A program made the translations under genes and the position numbers. DNA of 64,000 nt from Ancylobacter vacuolatus (GTDB lineage Bacteria; Pseudomonadota; Alphaproteobacteria; Rhizobiales; Xanthobacteraceae): contig NZ_JAUSUH010000012.1 of the NCBI RefSeq assembly GCF_030813595.1, positions 124,001-188,000 on the forward strand. Reading direction: 5' to 3'. Position 1 is the first letter of the stretch, and every line of letters begins with the position of its first letter. This document shows positions 22,129 through 29,466 of this stretch, one piece after another. Below the pieces are notes generated by a model, which was not told where the DNA came from, did not search any database, and was given only the letters and a program-made list of their open reading frames with translations.

Positions 22129-23218
22129 TCACACCGGCATCGAATGGGCGGATTCGACATGGAATCCCATCGTCGGGTGCAGCATCGTCTCGCCCGGCTG
22201 CACCAACTGCTACGCCATGAAGCAGGCCGCGCGGATCGAGGCCATGCAGCCCGGCACGCACTATGCCGGCACGACGCAGAAAACCAAGTCCGGCGCAGTC
22301 TGGTCGGGCAAGCTCGCCCTGGCGCCCGATCACATCCTCACCCAGCCCCTGCGCTGGAGCCGCCCACGCCGCATCTTCGTCAATTCCATGAGCGACCTGT
22401 TCCACGAAGATGCGCCTGACGCGTGGATCGACCAGGTGTTCGCTGTCATGGCGATGGCCCCGCAGCACACCTTCATGGTGCTCACCAAGCGCTCGGCACG
22501 GATGCGGGCATATGTCTCCGAGGTCCGGGAGACATGGTGCAGCCGCGGCCCGCCCATGCCGGGGGCGGAGCGGATACAGGAAGCCGCTGCCGCGCTTACG
22601 GGCGAGGATTGGCGGCCAGAAACGCCCGGCGAATGGCCCCTCCCGAACGTCTGGCTCGGCGTCTCCACCGAGGATCAGCGCCGCGCCGACGAGCGCGTGC
22701 CGGATCTGCTCGCCACCCCCGCCGCTGTCCGCTTCATCAGCGCCGAGCCTCTGCTGGGGCCGGTCAATCTGTTCTCGCTGAATGAGCGACGCGGCGACCG
22801 TGGCACGATCACCGATTGGCACGATTCCCTGCGCGGCCTGCGCTTCGGCCCGTCCGAGGAAACCGCCAAGCTCGATCTCGTCATATCAGGCGGCGAAAGC
22901 GGCCCCAAGGCGCGCCCCATGCACCCGGATTGGGCGCGCTCCCTGCGCGACCAGTGCGCAGCCGCCGGCACCGCGTTTTTCTTCAAGCAGTGGGGCGAGT
23001 GGGAAGCGGCGGTAGATCGCGAGCGCAACGATCCCGATTGGCGCCTTGATTACAGCTTCAAGTTCGCCGATCGCGCCCCTCACACATGGCTCAATCTCGC
23101 CGGCGGCACGGGTTTCCACGGCGAGCGCTTCCACGTCATGCGCCGAGTCGGCAAGCGTGCCGCCGGCCGCCTGCTCGACGGCGTCATGCACAACGACATG
23201 CCGGAGGCGCGGCTATGA
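22121..23218 (+). CDS. Phage Gp37/Gp68-like protein, DUF5131 family
   Basis: 365 residues from ATG 22121. The N-terminus GIEWADSTWNPIVGC followed by CTNCYA gives cysteines at 20, 27 and 30, a three-Cys arrangement that may hold an iron-sulfur cluster in a radical-SAM-like fold. Later IFVNSMSDLFHEDAPD, FMVLTKRSARM, NVWLGVSTEDQ and RFISAEPLLGPV are family hallmarks, and GGESGPKARPMHPDW follows. DUF5131 proteins are common in phages but have no established role. A DNA- or RNA-modifying or DNA-repair activity of the spore-photoproduct-lyase kind is an attractive but unproven idea. Confidence 0.88.
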   Translation: MADHTGIEWADSTWNPIVGCSIVSPGCTNCYAMKQAARIEAMQPGTHYAGTTQKTKSGAVWSGKLALAPDHILTQPLRWSRPRRIFVNSMSDLFHEDAPDAWIDQVFAVMAMAPQHTFMVLTKRSARMRAYVSEVRETWCSRGPPMPGAERIQEAAAALTGEDWRPETPGEWPLPNVWLGVSTEDQRRADERVPDLLATPAAVRFISAEPLLGPVNLFSLNERRGDRGTITDWHDSLRGLRFGPSEETAKLDLVISGGESGPKARPMHPDWARSLRDQCAAAGTAFFFKQWGEWEAAVDRERNDPDWRLDYSFKFADRAPHTWLNLAGGTGFHGERFHVMRRVGKRAAGRLLDGVMHNDMPEARL

Positions 23219-23361
23219 GCGGCCTTAGCTTCACGGCAATCTACCTCGTCACCTGGGCGGTCTGGTCCCCGGCATCCTTCGTCCGCCACCTTGCCGAGAT
23301 TGCTGACGCCTTCGAGGCCAAGCGCGCCAAGCTCCGCGACGGGCGGGAGACGGCGCCATGA
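23215..23361 (+). CDS. 48-residue membrane-associated peptide
   Basis: Begins MSGLSFTAIYLVTWAVWSPA with a hydrophobic stretch at residues 4-22, then an amphipathic charged helix (FVRHLAEIADAFEAKRAKLRD). It overlaps both neighbours by 4 nt (ATGA), supporting translation. Unknown role. Confidence 0.5.
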   Translation: MSGLSFTAIYLVTWAVWSPASFVRHLAEIADAFEAKRAKLRDGRETAP

Positions 23362-23675
23362 AACCGGTCACGATTCCTGTCCCGCTCTCGCGGGAACAGC
23401 TCGACATCATGACGATGGCGCTCTGGCATTGGGAGGGCAGCCTTCGCACGTGGCGCCTGGATGCCAAGAAGGCCGGTGACAGCAAGGGGCAGGCGAGCCT
23501 TGAGCGCGACATCGCCAGGGTGAAGCGCCTCAAGGAACGCATGTTCCGAGTGAAGCCGCGCTTGAAACAAGAGCCGCCCCCGCCGCCGCCCCCATCCCCG
23601 CGCGTCGAAGCTCTCGCCCTTATCGATGAGGCGCGCAGCGCCCGCACCGCACTCGAATCGGAGGACCCCTTCTAA
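23358..23675 (+). CDS. Unknown phage protein with polyproline linker
   Basis: 105 residues. The first 70 form charged helices (SREQLDIMTMALWHWEGSLRTWRLDAKK), followed by a run of nine prolines with one interruption and a short acidic helical tail ending SEDPF. It lies between the membrane peptide and ssb with 4-nt and 1-nt overlaps. The acidic tail ending in Pro-Phe recalls SSB C-terminal tips, so interaction with SSB partners is conceivable but speculative. Confidence 0.6.
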   Translation: MKPVTIPVPLSREQLDIMTMALWHWEGSLRTWRLDAKKAGDSKGQASLERDIARVKRLKERMFRVKPRLKQEPPPPPPPSPRVEALALIDEARSARTALESEDPF

Positions 23676-24154
23676 TGGCCGGCAGCGTCAACAAGGCAAT
23701 CCTGATCGGCCATCTCGGTCGCGATCCGGAAATCCGCACCTTCCAGAATGGCGGGCGCATCGCCTCGCTGCGCCTCGCCACCTCGGAAACCTGGCGCGAC
23801 AAGGATACGGGCGAGCGCAAGGAGCGCACCCAGTGGCACAGCGTCGTCATCTTCAACGAGCCCTTGATCAAGGTCGCCGAGCAGTGTCTGCGCAAGGGCA
23901 GCAAGGTCTATGTCGAGGGGCAGATAGAGACGCGCAAGCACGTCAACGAGGCGGGCGTGGAACGCTATTTCACCGAGGTGGTGCTGCGCCCCTTCCGGGG
24001 CGAAATCACCCTGCTCGATCGCCAGGACACCGGCTCCCGAGGCTCGCCGGACGATTACACCCGCACCGACCCGCCGCGCGAAACCGCCGGCGCCACCCGA
24101 AGCTTCGGCGACACGGGCGGCTCGGCGGATATGGACGACGAGATTCCGTTCTAG
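23675..24154 (+). CDS. ssb: Single-stranded DNA-binding protein
   Basis: 159 residues. The OB fold is canonical: SVNKAILIGHLGRDPEIRTF, IASLRLATSETWRDKDTGERKERTQWHSVVIF, YVEGQIETRKH. A flexible Gly/Thr-rich linker leads to the conserved acidic tip MDDEIPF, which recruits replication and repair proteins. It coats single strands during phage replication and recombination. It starts at the last base of the previous stop and precedes the excisionase gene. Confidence 0.95.
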   Translation: MAGSVNKAILIGHLGRDPEIRTFQNGGRIASLRLATSETWRDKDTGERKERTQWHSVVIFNEPLIKVAEQCLRKGSKVYVEGQIETRKHVNEAGVERYFTEVVLRPFRGEITLLDRQDTGSRGSPDDYTRTDPPRETAGATRSFGDTGGSADMDDEIPF

Positions 24155-24165
24155 GAGAGGGTAGC

Positions 24166-24489
24166 ATGGCGAAGCCTATCCCCGTCTCAGTGCTGGTCGA
24201 GCGCTACGGCTTTACGTCACGGCACTGGACGCGGCTCGCCGCCATGGGCAAGGTACCCGGCGCCCGGCAGCCTTTCGGGCCGCACGGCCGCTGGGTGTTC
24301 GATCCCGATGTCGTCGCCCGCTGGTGGGATGCGCAGCGCAGGCAGGTGAGCGAATGGCCAACATATACAGGCGCGGCGAAATCTGGTGGGGCCGGGCGCA
24401 AAAGGGCGGGGAAGAGTTTCGGCGCTCCCTCGAAACTCGATCTGAAAGCGTCGCTCGCGATCGCCTTAGGACATGGCTCGACGAACTAG
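24166..24489 (+). CDS. Probable excisionase / AlpA-like MerR-fold DNA-binding protein
   Basis: 107 residues with an AGGAGAGG ribosome site. SVLVERYGFTSRHWTRLAAMGKVPGARQPFGPHGRWVFDPDVVARWW (about 7-54) is the winged-helix pattern of Xis/AlpA/HTH_17 proteins, where the aromatic and arginine residues contact DNA. The last 45 residues overlap the integrase gene by 136 nt in another frame and may be dispensable. Excisionase beside integrase is standard; it would bend attachment-site DNA and direct excision. Confidence 0.72.
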   Translation: MAKPIPVSVLVERYGFTSRHWTRLAAMGKVPGARQPFGPHGRWVFDPDVVARWWDAQRRQVSEWPTYTGAAKSGGAGRKRAGKSFGAPSKLDLKASLAIALGHGSTN

Positions 24490-25520
24490 ACGGCGAGAAG
24501 TGGGGCAAGCGCCCCAAGATCACCGTCGACACCGCCTGCAACCTGTTCCTGCGCGAACACGGGCCAACCCTGCGCCCCGGCTCGGTCAAGCGCTATTACT
24601 CGTCTATCAAATGGCTCACCGAGCAGATGGGCGAAAAGCTGCTCACGGCCATCGGCACCGCCGAGTTGCGCGAGTTTGAAACCTGGCGCCGCACCCGGGG
24701 CGCCTCGGCACCCACCGTGCGCCGCGATCTCGCCTGCCTGTCTTCCATCTATGGCTTCGCCATCGAGAAAGAGTGGGTGGAGGTCAACCCCGTCTCGGCG
24801 TTCCTGCGCGCGCGCAAGAAGCGCGGCCTGAAGGAAAGCCCGCCCCGCACCCGCTATCTATCCAAGGTGGAGGAAGCCCGCCTGCTGGAAGGCGCCATTC
24901 CGCGCGTGCGCGCCGCCATCATCGTCGCCATCAATTCCGGCCTGCGCTCGGAAGAGCAATGGGGCCTGACATGGGACCGCGTCGACCTGGCGCGCAAGCA
25001 GGTGGTGATTCCGAAAGAGATCGCGAAGGGCAAGCGCGACCGCGTCGTGATCCTGCTCGATCCGGCGGTCGAGGTGCTGAAAAGCATGCCCCGGCACATC
25101 CGCTCGCCCTATGTGTTTTTCCACGGCGGCCCGAAGGCAATAGGCCCGACCGAACCGCGGCGCATCTCGCGGGTAGAGAAGGACGGCAGCCGGTTCAATC
25201 ACATGCTGCGCGGCCTCAAGATGGCCGCCGAGCGGGCCGGCGTCTCCGATCTCATCTGGCATGATCTGCGCCGCACCCATGGCTGCCGCCTGCTTCAGGA
25301 TCACGGCTTCACCATCGCCATGGTGCGCGACCAGCTCGGCCATGCCAGCGTGGTGCAGACCGAAAAGGCCTATGCCTTCCTCGAAGTCGAAACGCGTCGC
25401 TCGGCAGTCGGCCGCACAAATCCCGGCACAGAGCCGCCGGCACAGCCCGCGCAGGCTCAACCCGTTGTAAAACCTCAACAAGGTCGACGGTCTAAAAAAG
25501 GGGCGGTCGCAGGTTCGTAA
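24354..25520 (+). CDS. int: Tyrosine-family phage integrase
   Basis: 388 residues from MANIYRRGEIWW. A short N-terminal arm-binding region is followed by a SAM-like core-binding domain (about 57-150) and the catalytic domain. Catalytic residues are visible: Arg198 (NSGLRSEEQW), His303 and Arg306 (WHDLRRTHG), His330 (LGHASV) and the nucleophile Tyr340 (TEKAYAFLE). The C-terminus is a Pro/Gln-rich tail. It is the last phage gene and reads toward the attachment site 90 nt downstream, where it recombines the 3' end of tRNA-Gln. It is under the same repressible operon as the rightward genes. Confidence 0.95.
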   Translation: MANIYRRGEIWWGRAQKGGEEFRRSLETRSESVARDRLRTWLDELDGEKWGKRPKITVDTACNLFLREHGPTLRPGSVKRYYSSIKWLTEQMGEKLLTAIGTAELREFETWRRTRGASAPTVRRDLACLSSIYGFAIEKEWVEVNPVSAFLRARKKRGLKESPPRTRYLSKVEEARLLEGAIPRVRAAIIVAINSGLRSEEQWGLTWDRVDLARKQVVIPKEIAKGKRDRVVILLDPAVEVLKSMPRHIRSPYVFFHGGPKAIGPTEPRRISRVEKDGSRFNHMLRGLKMAAERAGVSDLIWHDLRRTHGCRLLQDHGFTIAMVRDQLGHASVVQTEKAYAFLEVETRRSAVGRTNPGTEPPAQPAQAQPVVKPQQGRRSKKGAVAGS

Positions 25521-25608
25521 CCGCCCCGCCCGCACAATAGCCGGCACAGTGCAAGGGGATACTTGGTGAATATCTCATATAATCAATGCGTTAGGCAGAA
25601 GCGCCCGA

Positions 25609-25656
25609 GGATTTTGATTCCCCCATGCGGAGGTTCGAATCCTCCCGCCCCAGCCA
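25609..25656 (+). other. attR: 3' fragment of tRNA-Gln(UUG)
   Basis: The sequence contains the anticodon loop TTTTGAT (anticodon TTG), the T arm GGAGG-TTCGAAT-CCTCC (25629-25645), the acceptor strand CGCCCCA, discriminator G and CCA (25654-25656). The matching 5' half (expected to begin TGGGGCG) is absent upstream, and the 5' side of the anticodon stem mismatches (GAGGA against TCCCC), so this is a fragment, not a gene. It marks the prophage-chromosome junction; the intact tRNA-Gln should be beyond the left edge. The next 216 nt (25657-25872) hold no gene, only small inverted repeats such as CATGCCA-AACC-TGGCATG (25720-25737). Confidence 0.87.
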
Positions 25657-25872
25657 TTCTATTCGCGGCTTGCAGTCGAGCCGCCTCAATCTCGCTCGAG
25701 GTCTGCCGTCGGCAGCGGCCATGCCAAACCTGGCATGAAGGGACATGACGCAGTCTTTCCCATACCGTCCACCTGGCACGCATCGGTCTGGCGTGCTGGC
25801 GGTGTGCTGTCCGGTCGAACCGACGCCTGATCCGTGGGTTTATCGGAGGGGTGCGTACCGAAGGAGCCATAG

Positions 25873-26592
25873 GTGAGCGACTATGATTTCTACTACTGGC
25901 CAGTGCCGTTTCGCGGTCAGTTCATCCGCGCCCTGATGGCCTATGCCGGCAAGAGCTGGGACGAGCACGGGGCGGACGAGATCGAGGCGTTGATGCAGCG
26001 CCCGCCCGCGCGTCAGCCGGTCGCCTTCATGGGGCCGCCGGTTCTCATTGAACGCAGTTCCGGCCTTGCCCTGTCGCAGATGCCCGCCATCGCCCTCTAT
26101 CTCGGCGAGACGCTTGGCCTCATCGCGAACGAGGCGGGGCGGCGGGCGCTGACGGTGAAAGTGGTCAATGACGCCAATGACGTGCTCGACGAAGTGACGC
26201 TGAACGGAGGGCGGCAGATGTGGACCCGGGCGAAATGGGAGGCCTACGTGCCCCGGCTGATCCATTGGATGACGATAGGGGAGGCGACCGGCCTCCGCCA
26301 TGGACTCATCGAGGAACGTGGCTATCTGCTCGGCACGGCAGAGCCCGGGGTGGCCGATATCGTCACCAGCACCTTGTGGTCGACCATGGGCGAGCGGTTT
26401 CCGGCCATCCAGGAAGTGCTGGAGACGCACGCGCCGTGCCTTGCGGCTCTGACGCGGCGCGTGGCGGCGGTTCCGGCGCTTGCGGCGCTGCGGCAGAGGT
26501 CGTTCGAGCTTTACGGCACTGCCTATTGCGGCGGCGAGATCGAAACCTCGCTGCGGCAGGTCCTCGGGGGACAGAGCGGAGGCGGCGCCTGA
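25873..26592 (+). CDS. Glutathione S-transferase family protein
   Basis: 239 residues from GTG 25873 with AAGGAG upstream. The N-terminus (SDYDFYYWPVPFRGQFIRALMAYAGKSWDEH) is the thioredoxin-like GST start, followed by PPVLIERSSGLALSQMPAIALYLGETLGL, the glutathione-binding cis-Pro and Ser region, and an all-helical C-terminal domain. It likely conjugates or reduces an electrophile using glutathione; the substrate is unknown. It is the first chromosomal gene right of the prophage. Confidence 0.85.
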   Translation: MSDYDFYYWPVPFRGQFIRALMAYAGKSWDEHGADEIEALMQRPPARQPVAFMGPPVLIERSSGLALSQMPAIALYLGETLGLIANEAGRRALTVKVVNDANDVLDEVTLNGGRQMWTRAKWEAYVPRLIHWMTIGEATGLRHGLIEERGYLLGTAEPGVADIVTSTLWSTMGERFPAIQEVLETHAPCLAALTRRVAAVPALAALRQRSFELYGTAYCGGEIETSLRQVLGGQSGGGA

Positions 26593-26679
26593 GCTTGGGA
26601 GAGCGGCCGCGTGCGTTCCACCTTCGTGCCGGGCCGTGCTAGAAAAGGCTGCGGATTCTCCTATTCCCGGGCTTCTCCC

Positions 26680-27420
26680 TTGCGCATCCATCTCGTCAAT
26701 CCGAACACCACCCGCTCCATGACCGAGAAGATCGCGGCGGCGGCGCGAGCGGTGGCCGCACCGGGGACGGAGATCGTCGAGGCGACGTCGACCATGGGGC
26801 CGGCCTCGATCGAAGGTCACTACGACGACGCCCTCGCCCTGCCCGGCCTGCTGGCGGCTGTTGCGCAGGCGGAGGCGTCGGGCGTCGATGCGCACATCAT
26901 CGCCTGTTTCGACGATACCGGGCTTGACGCGACCCGCAGCCTCGCCCGTGCCCCCGTGGTCGGCATCGGCGAGGCCGGGTTCCATTTCGCCAGCCTCATT
27001 GCCCATCGCTTCAGCGTGGTGACGACGCTGTCGCGCTCCATCCCTGTCATCGAGGCCAATCTGCTGCGCTCGGGTCTCGAACGGCGCTGCGCCCGTGTGC
27101 GGGCCTCGGAAGTGGCGGTGCTGGAGCTGGAGGATCCTGCCTCAGATGCGCGCGCCCGCATCTCGGAGGAAGTCGGCCGGGCGGTGCGCGAGGACCGGGC
27201 GGAGGCAATTGTGCTGGGCTGTGCCGGCATGGCGGATCTCGCCCGCGCGCTCGGCGAGGCGCATGGCGTGCCTGTTATCGACGGCGTGGCGAGCGCGGTG
27301 GCGTTGGCCGAGGGGCTGGTGCGGGTCGGGCTCGTCACCTCGAAGAGCGGGGCCTATGCCGCTCCGCGCGCCAAGGCCTATAGCGGCCGGCTGGCCGATT
27401 TCGCCCCCTCAGGCGATTGA
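26680..27420 (+). CDS. Asp/Glu/hydantoin racemase family protein
   Basis: About 246 residues from TTG 26680, where the family homology (RIHLVNPNTTRSMTEKIAAAAR) begins; a GTG at 26611 is an alternative. Catalytic cysteines are visible in IIACFDDTGLDA and VLGCAGMADLA, the two-base pair of cofactor-independent racemases. VNPNT and DGVASAVALAEGL are hallmarks of hydantoin racemases (HyuE-like). The substrate could be a hydantoin or maleate-like acid. It overlaps the convergent MarR gene by 12 nt. Confidence 0.85.
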   Translation: MRIHLVNPNTTRSMTEKIAAAARAVAAPGTEIVEATSTMGPASIEGHYDDALALPGLLAAVAQAEASGVDAHIIACFDDTGLDATRSLARAPVVGIGEAGFHFASLIAHRFSVVTTLSRSIPVIEANLLRSGLERRCARVRASEVAVLELEDPASDARARISEEVGRAVREDRAEAIVLGCAGMADLARALGEAHGVPVIDGVASAVALAEGLVRVGLVTSKSGAYAAPRAKAYSGRLADFAPSGD

Positions 27421-27888
27421 GTCGCCTGCGCCGAGCTTGCGCAGCAACCGTACGGCCTGCTCGCGTTCCGGGGGGGTGAGTGATTCGAGGGTTGCGGCCG
27501 AGATGTCCCGAGCGACAACAATGGCGGCGTCGGTGACCTCGCGACCGCGAACGGAGAGGTCAACGGCGCGGCGGCGCCGGTCGAGTGGGTCGTCGGCAAT
27601 GACCAGCAGCGCGCGCGCCTGCAGCCGGTCGACCACGCCCTTGATGGTGGCGGCGTCGAGGTGGACCAGCCGTCCCAAATGGTTCTGCGAGCAAGGGCCG
27701 ATTTCGCGCAGCTTGGCCAGGGTGGCAAATTGCGGTGGGGTCAATCCCTCGATCATCCGCGCGGCGAAGAGTGCGGTATGGCGCTGACTGGCGACGCGCA
27801 TGAGAAAGCCCACCTGCTCGTCGAGCCGATAGGCAGCGCCACCTTCGCCACCGGCGCCGTCCGGCTGGTCCGGACCGCCCCTGTTCAT
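27409..27888 (-). CDS. MarR-family transcriptional regulator
   Basis: 159 residues from MNRGGPDQPD; the frame extends upstream but without MarR character. The winged HTH reads LTPPQFATLAKLREIGPCSQNHLGRLVHLDAATIKGVVDRLQARALLVIADDPLDRRRRAVDLSVRG, with the wing DPLDRRRR. MarR proteins are ligand-released repressors. It is the last gene in the leftward transporter operon (68 nt after livF), so it probably responds to the transported compound or a metabolite. Confidence 0.88.
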   Translation of the reverse strand: MNRGGPDQPDGAGGEGGAAYRLDEQVGFLMRVASQRHTALFAARMIEGLTPPQFATLAKLREIGPCSQNHLGRLVHLDAATIKGVVDRLQARALLVIADDPLDRRRRAVDLSVRGREVTDAAIVVARDISAATLESLTPPEREQAVRLLRKLGAGDSIA

Positions 27889-27955
27889 GACCGTAACCTC
27901 CCCCAATACCGCAAACCATGAGAGCACAACCCAGCCGGCTCGCAAATGCAAATTG

Positions 27956-28699
27956 TCAGAGAGGTGACGCAGTCGGTGATGCCGGTTGTGCATTCGGCGG
28001 AATATCTGGCGCCCGTGTGGTTATCGGACCGTGCACGCGCAATGCCCCCTGCTCAATGCGATAGCCCCGGTCGCAGATCGCCGCGCATAGATCCGAACTC
28101 TGCTCGGAGATCAGCAAGGAAAGGCCGCCCGCCTTCAGCCGCAAGAGCGCGCGGGTCATATGCTCCACGACAATCGGTGCCACCCCTTCCGAGGGCTCGT
28201 CGAGCAGCAGCAGCGCCGGATTGCCGACAAGCGCACGGGCCACCGCCAGCATCTGCTGCTCGCCGCCGGACATCTGTCCGCCGAGGCGCGCGCGCATGTC
28301 GGCGAGCTGGGGGAAGAGATCGAATACCGCGTCTATCGACCAGTCCGGCAGGGTTGCGCCGGGCGGGCGCGGGCGGCGGCCGAGATCGAGATTTTCCCGC
28401 ACGGTGAGCTCGGCGAAGATCCGGCGATCTTCCGGCACATAGCCGATGCCGAGACGGGCGATGGCATGGGTAGGAAGCGCCGCGAGATCGCTGCCGCGAA
28501 AAGCCAGTCGGTGGGCCCGTCGGCGCACAAGGCCCATGATGGCCTTCATCGTGGTGGATTTGCCGACGCCGTTGCGGCCGACCAGCGCGACGGCCTCGCC
28601 CGCCGCGACCTGAAGCGCGAGGCCGAACAGGATCTGTGCCTCGCCATACCAGGCGTCGAGGCCCTCGATCTCAAGCAGCAGGGGAGGGGTCGCGCTCAT
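27956..28699 (-). CDS. livF: Branched-chain-amino-acid-type ABC transporter ATPase LivF
   Basis: 247 residues. Walker A GRNGVGKST, signature MSGGEQQMLAVARAL, Walker B LLLLDEP and the switch region ISEQSS are present. The LIYGEAQ-like start (LDAWYGEAQILFGLALQVAAGEAVALVG) is typical of LivF. It pairs with LivG to power the LivHM permease. It overlaps livG by 4 nt (ATGA). The C-terminus is extended by a Pro-rich tail. Confidence 0.92.
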   Translation of the reverse strand: MSATPPLLLEIEGLDAWYGEAQILFGLALQVAAGEAVALVGRNGVGKSTTMKAIMGLVRRRAHRLAFRGSDLAALPTHAIARLGIGYVPEDRRIFAELTVRENLDLGRRPRPPGATLPDWSIDAVFDLFPQLADMRARLGGQMSGGEQQMLAVARALVGNPALLLLDEPSEGVAPIVVEHMTRALLRLKAGGLSLLISEQSSDLCAAICDRGYRIEQGALRVHGPITTRAPDIPPNAQPASPTASPL

Positions 28700-29466
28700 G
28701 GTGCCTCGCTGATGGAGGCGGGGGCGCCGCCGAGATAGACTTGGCGCACCGCCGGGTCGCTCTGTACCGCCTCGACGCTGCCATCGGCGATGAGACGGCC
28801 GCGCGCCAGCACCACCACACGATCGGCATGGCCGAACACAACGTCCATCGCGTGCTCGGTGAACAGCACGGCGAGGCCGCGCGCGCGGGTGAGCTGGCGC
28901 ACGAGCGCGATCATCGCCTGCCGCTCATCGCCCGACATGCCGGCCGTGGGTTCGTCCATCAGCAGCAGGGCGGGGTCGCCGGCCAGCGCCATGGCGAGTT
29001 CGAGCCGCTTCACATCGCCATAGGCGAGGGTGGCGGCGGGGCGTTCGGCCAGTGCCGCCATGCCGGTCTGTTCCAAAAGGGCAAGCGCGTCCTCGCGTCC
29101 CATGCGGCGCGCCGGCGACCAGAGCCCGAAGACCTGCCCGCGCGCGGCGATGAGCGCCATCTGCACATTCTCCAGCGCCGTCATCGAGGCGAAGACGGTG
29201 GCGACCTGGAAGGTGCGCCCCACCCCCAGCCGGGCGATGCGGCGCGGCGCGAGGCCGGTAATATCGCGCCCGTAGAGGCGCACAGAGCCCGAATCCGGCC
29301 GCAGCTGGCCGTTGAGGATGTTGAAGCAGGTGGATTTTCCGGCGCCGTTTGGGCCGATGAGTGCAAGCAATTCGCCGCGGGCGATGGAGAAGGTGACGCC
29401 GTCCAGCGCGTGCACGCCGCCATAATGCTTTGTCAGCGCTGAGACTTCCAGCACGGGAGGGCTCAT
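28696..29466 (-). CDS. livG: Branched-chain-amino-acid-type ABC transporter ATPase LivG
   Basis: 256 residues from MSPPVLEVSALTKHYGG; a much longer open frame upstream is only shadow of the permease gene. Walker A GPNGAGKST, the signature region LAYGDVKRLELAMAL, Walker B LLLMDEPTAGM and the H-loop TEHAMDVVFG are visible. FNILNGQLRPDSG and GVGRTFQ are typical of LivG. Overlaps of 4 nt on both sides indicate an operon with livHM and livF. Confidence 0.92.
   Translation of the reverse strand: MSPPVLEVSALTKHYGGVHALDGVTFSIARGELLALIGPNGAGKSTCFNILNGQLRPDSGSVRLYGRDITGLAPRRIARLGVGRTFQVATVFASMTALENVQMALIAARGQVFGLWSPARRMGREDALALLEQTGMAALAERPAATLAYGDVKRLELAMALAGDPALLLMDEPTAGMSGDERQAMIALVRQLTRARGLAVLFTEHAMDVVFGHADRVVVLARGRLIADGSVEAVQSDPAVRQVYLGGAPASISEAP

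Larger units (their letters stand above)
1..25656. mobile_element. HK97-type temperate prophage, right-hand portion
   Basis: A continuous phage block: leftward connector, capsid, protease, portal, terminase, HNH, helicase, primase and methyltransferase genes; a central divergent repressor/Cro switch; and a rightward operon ending in SSB, excisionase and tyrosine integrase. It ends at a 3' fragment of tRNA-Gln, the expected attachment remnant. The left end, with tail and lysis genes and the intact tRNA, is outside the window, so the element is longer than 25.6 kb. All head, packaging and replication genes seen here are open and full length, so nothing in this part shows decay. Whether the phage is inducible cannot be read from the sequence. 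Confidence 0.95.

Noticed and set aside
25583-25870. Minus-strand open frame ending in a GGFEPPHGGIKI-like peptide
   Set aside because: This is the antisense reading of the tRNA-Gln 3' fragment, a well-known spurious gene call. It helped to confirm the tRNA identity.
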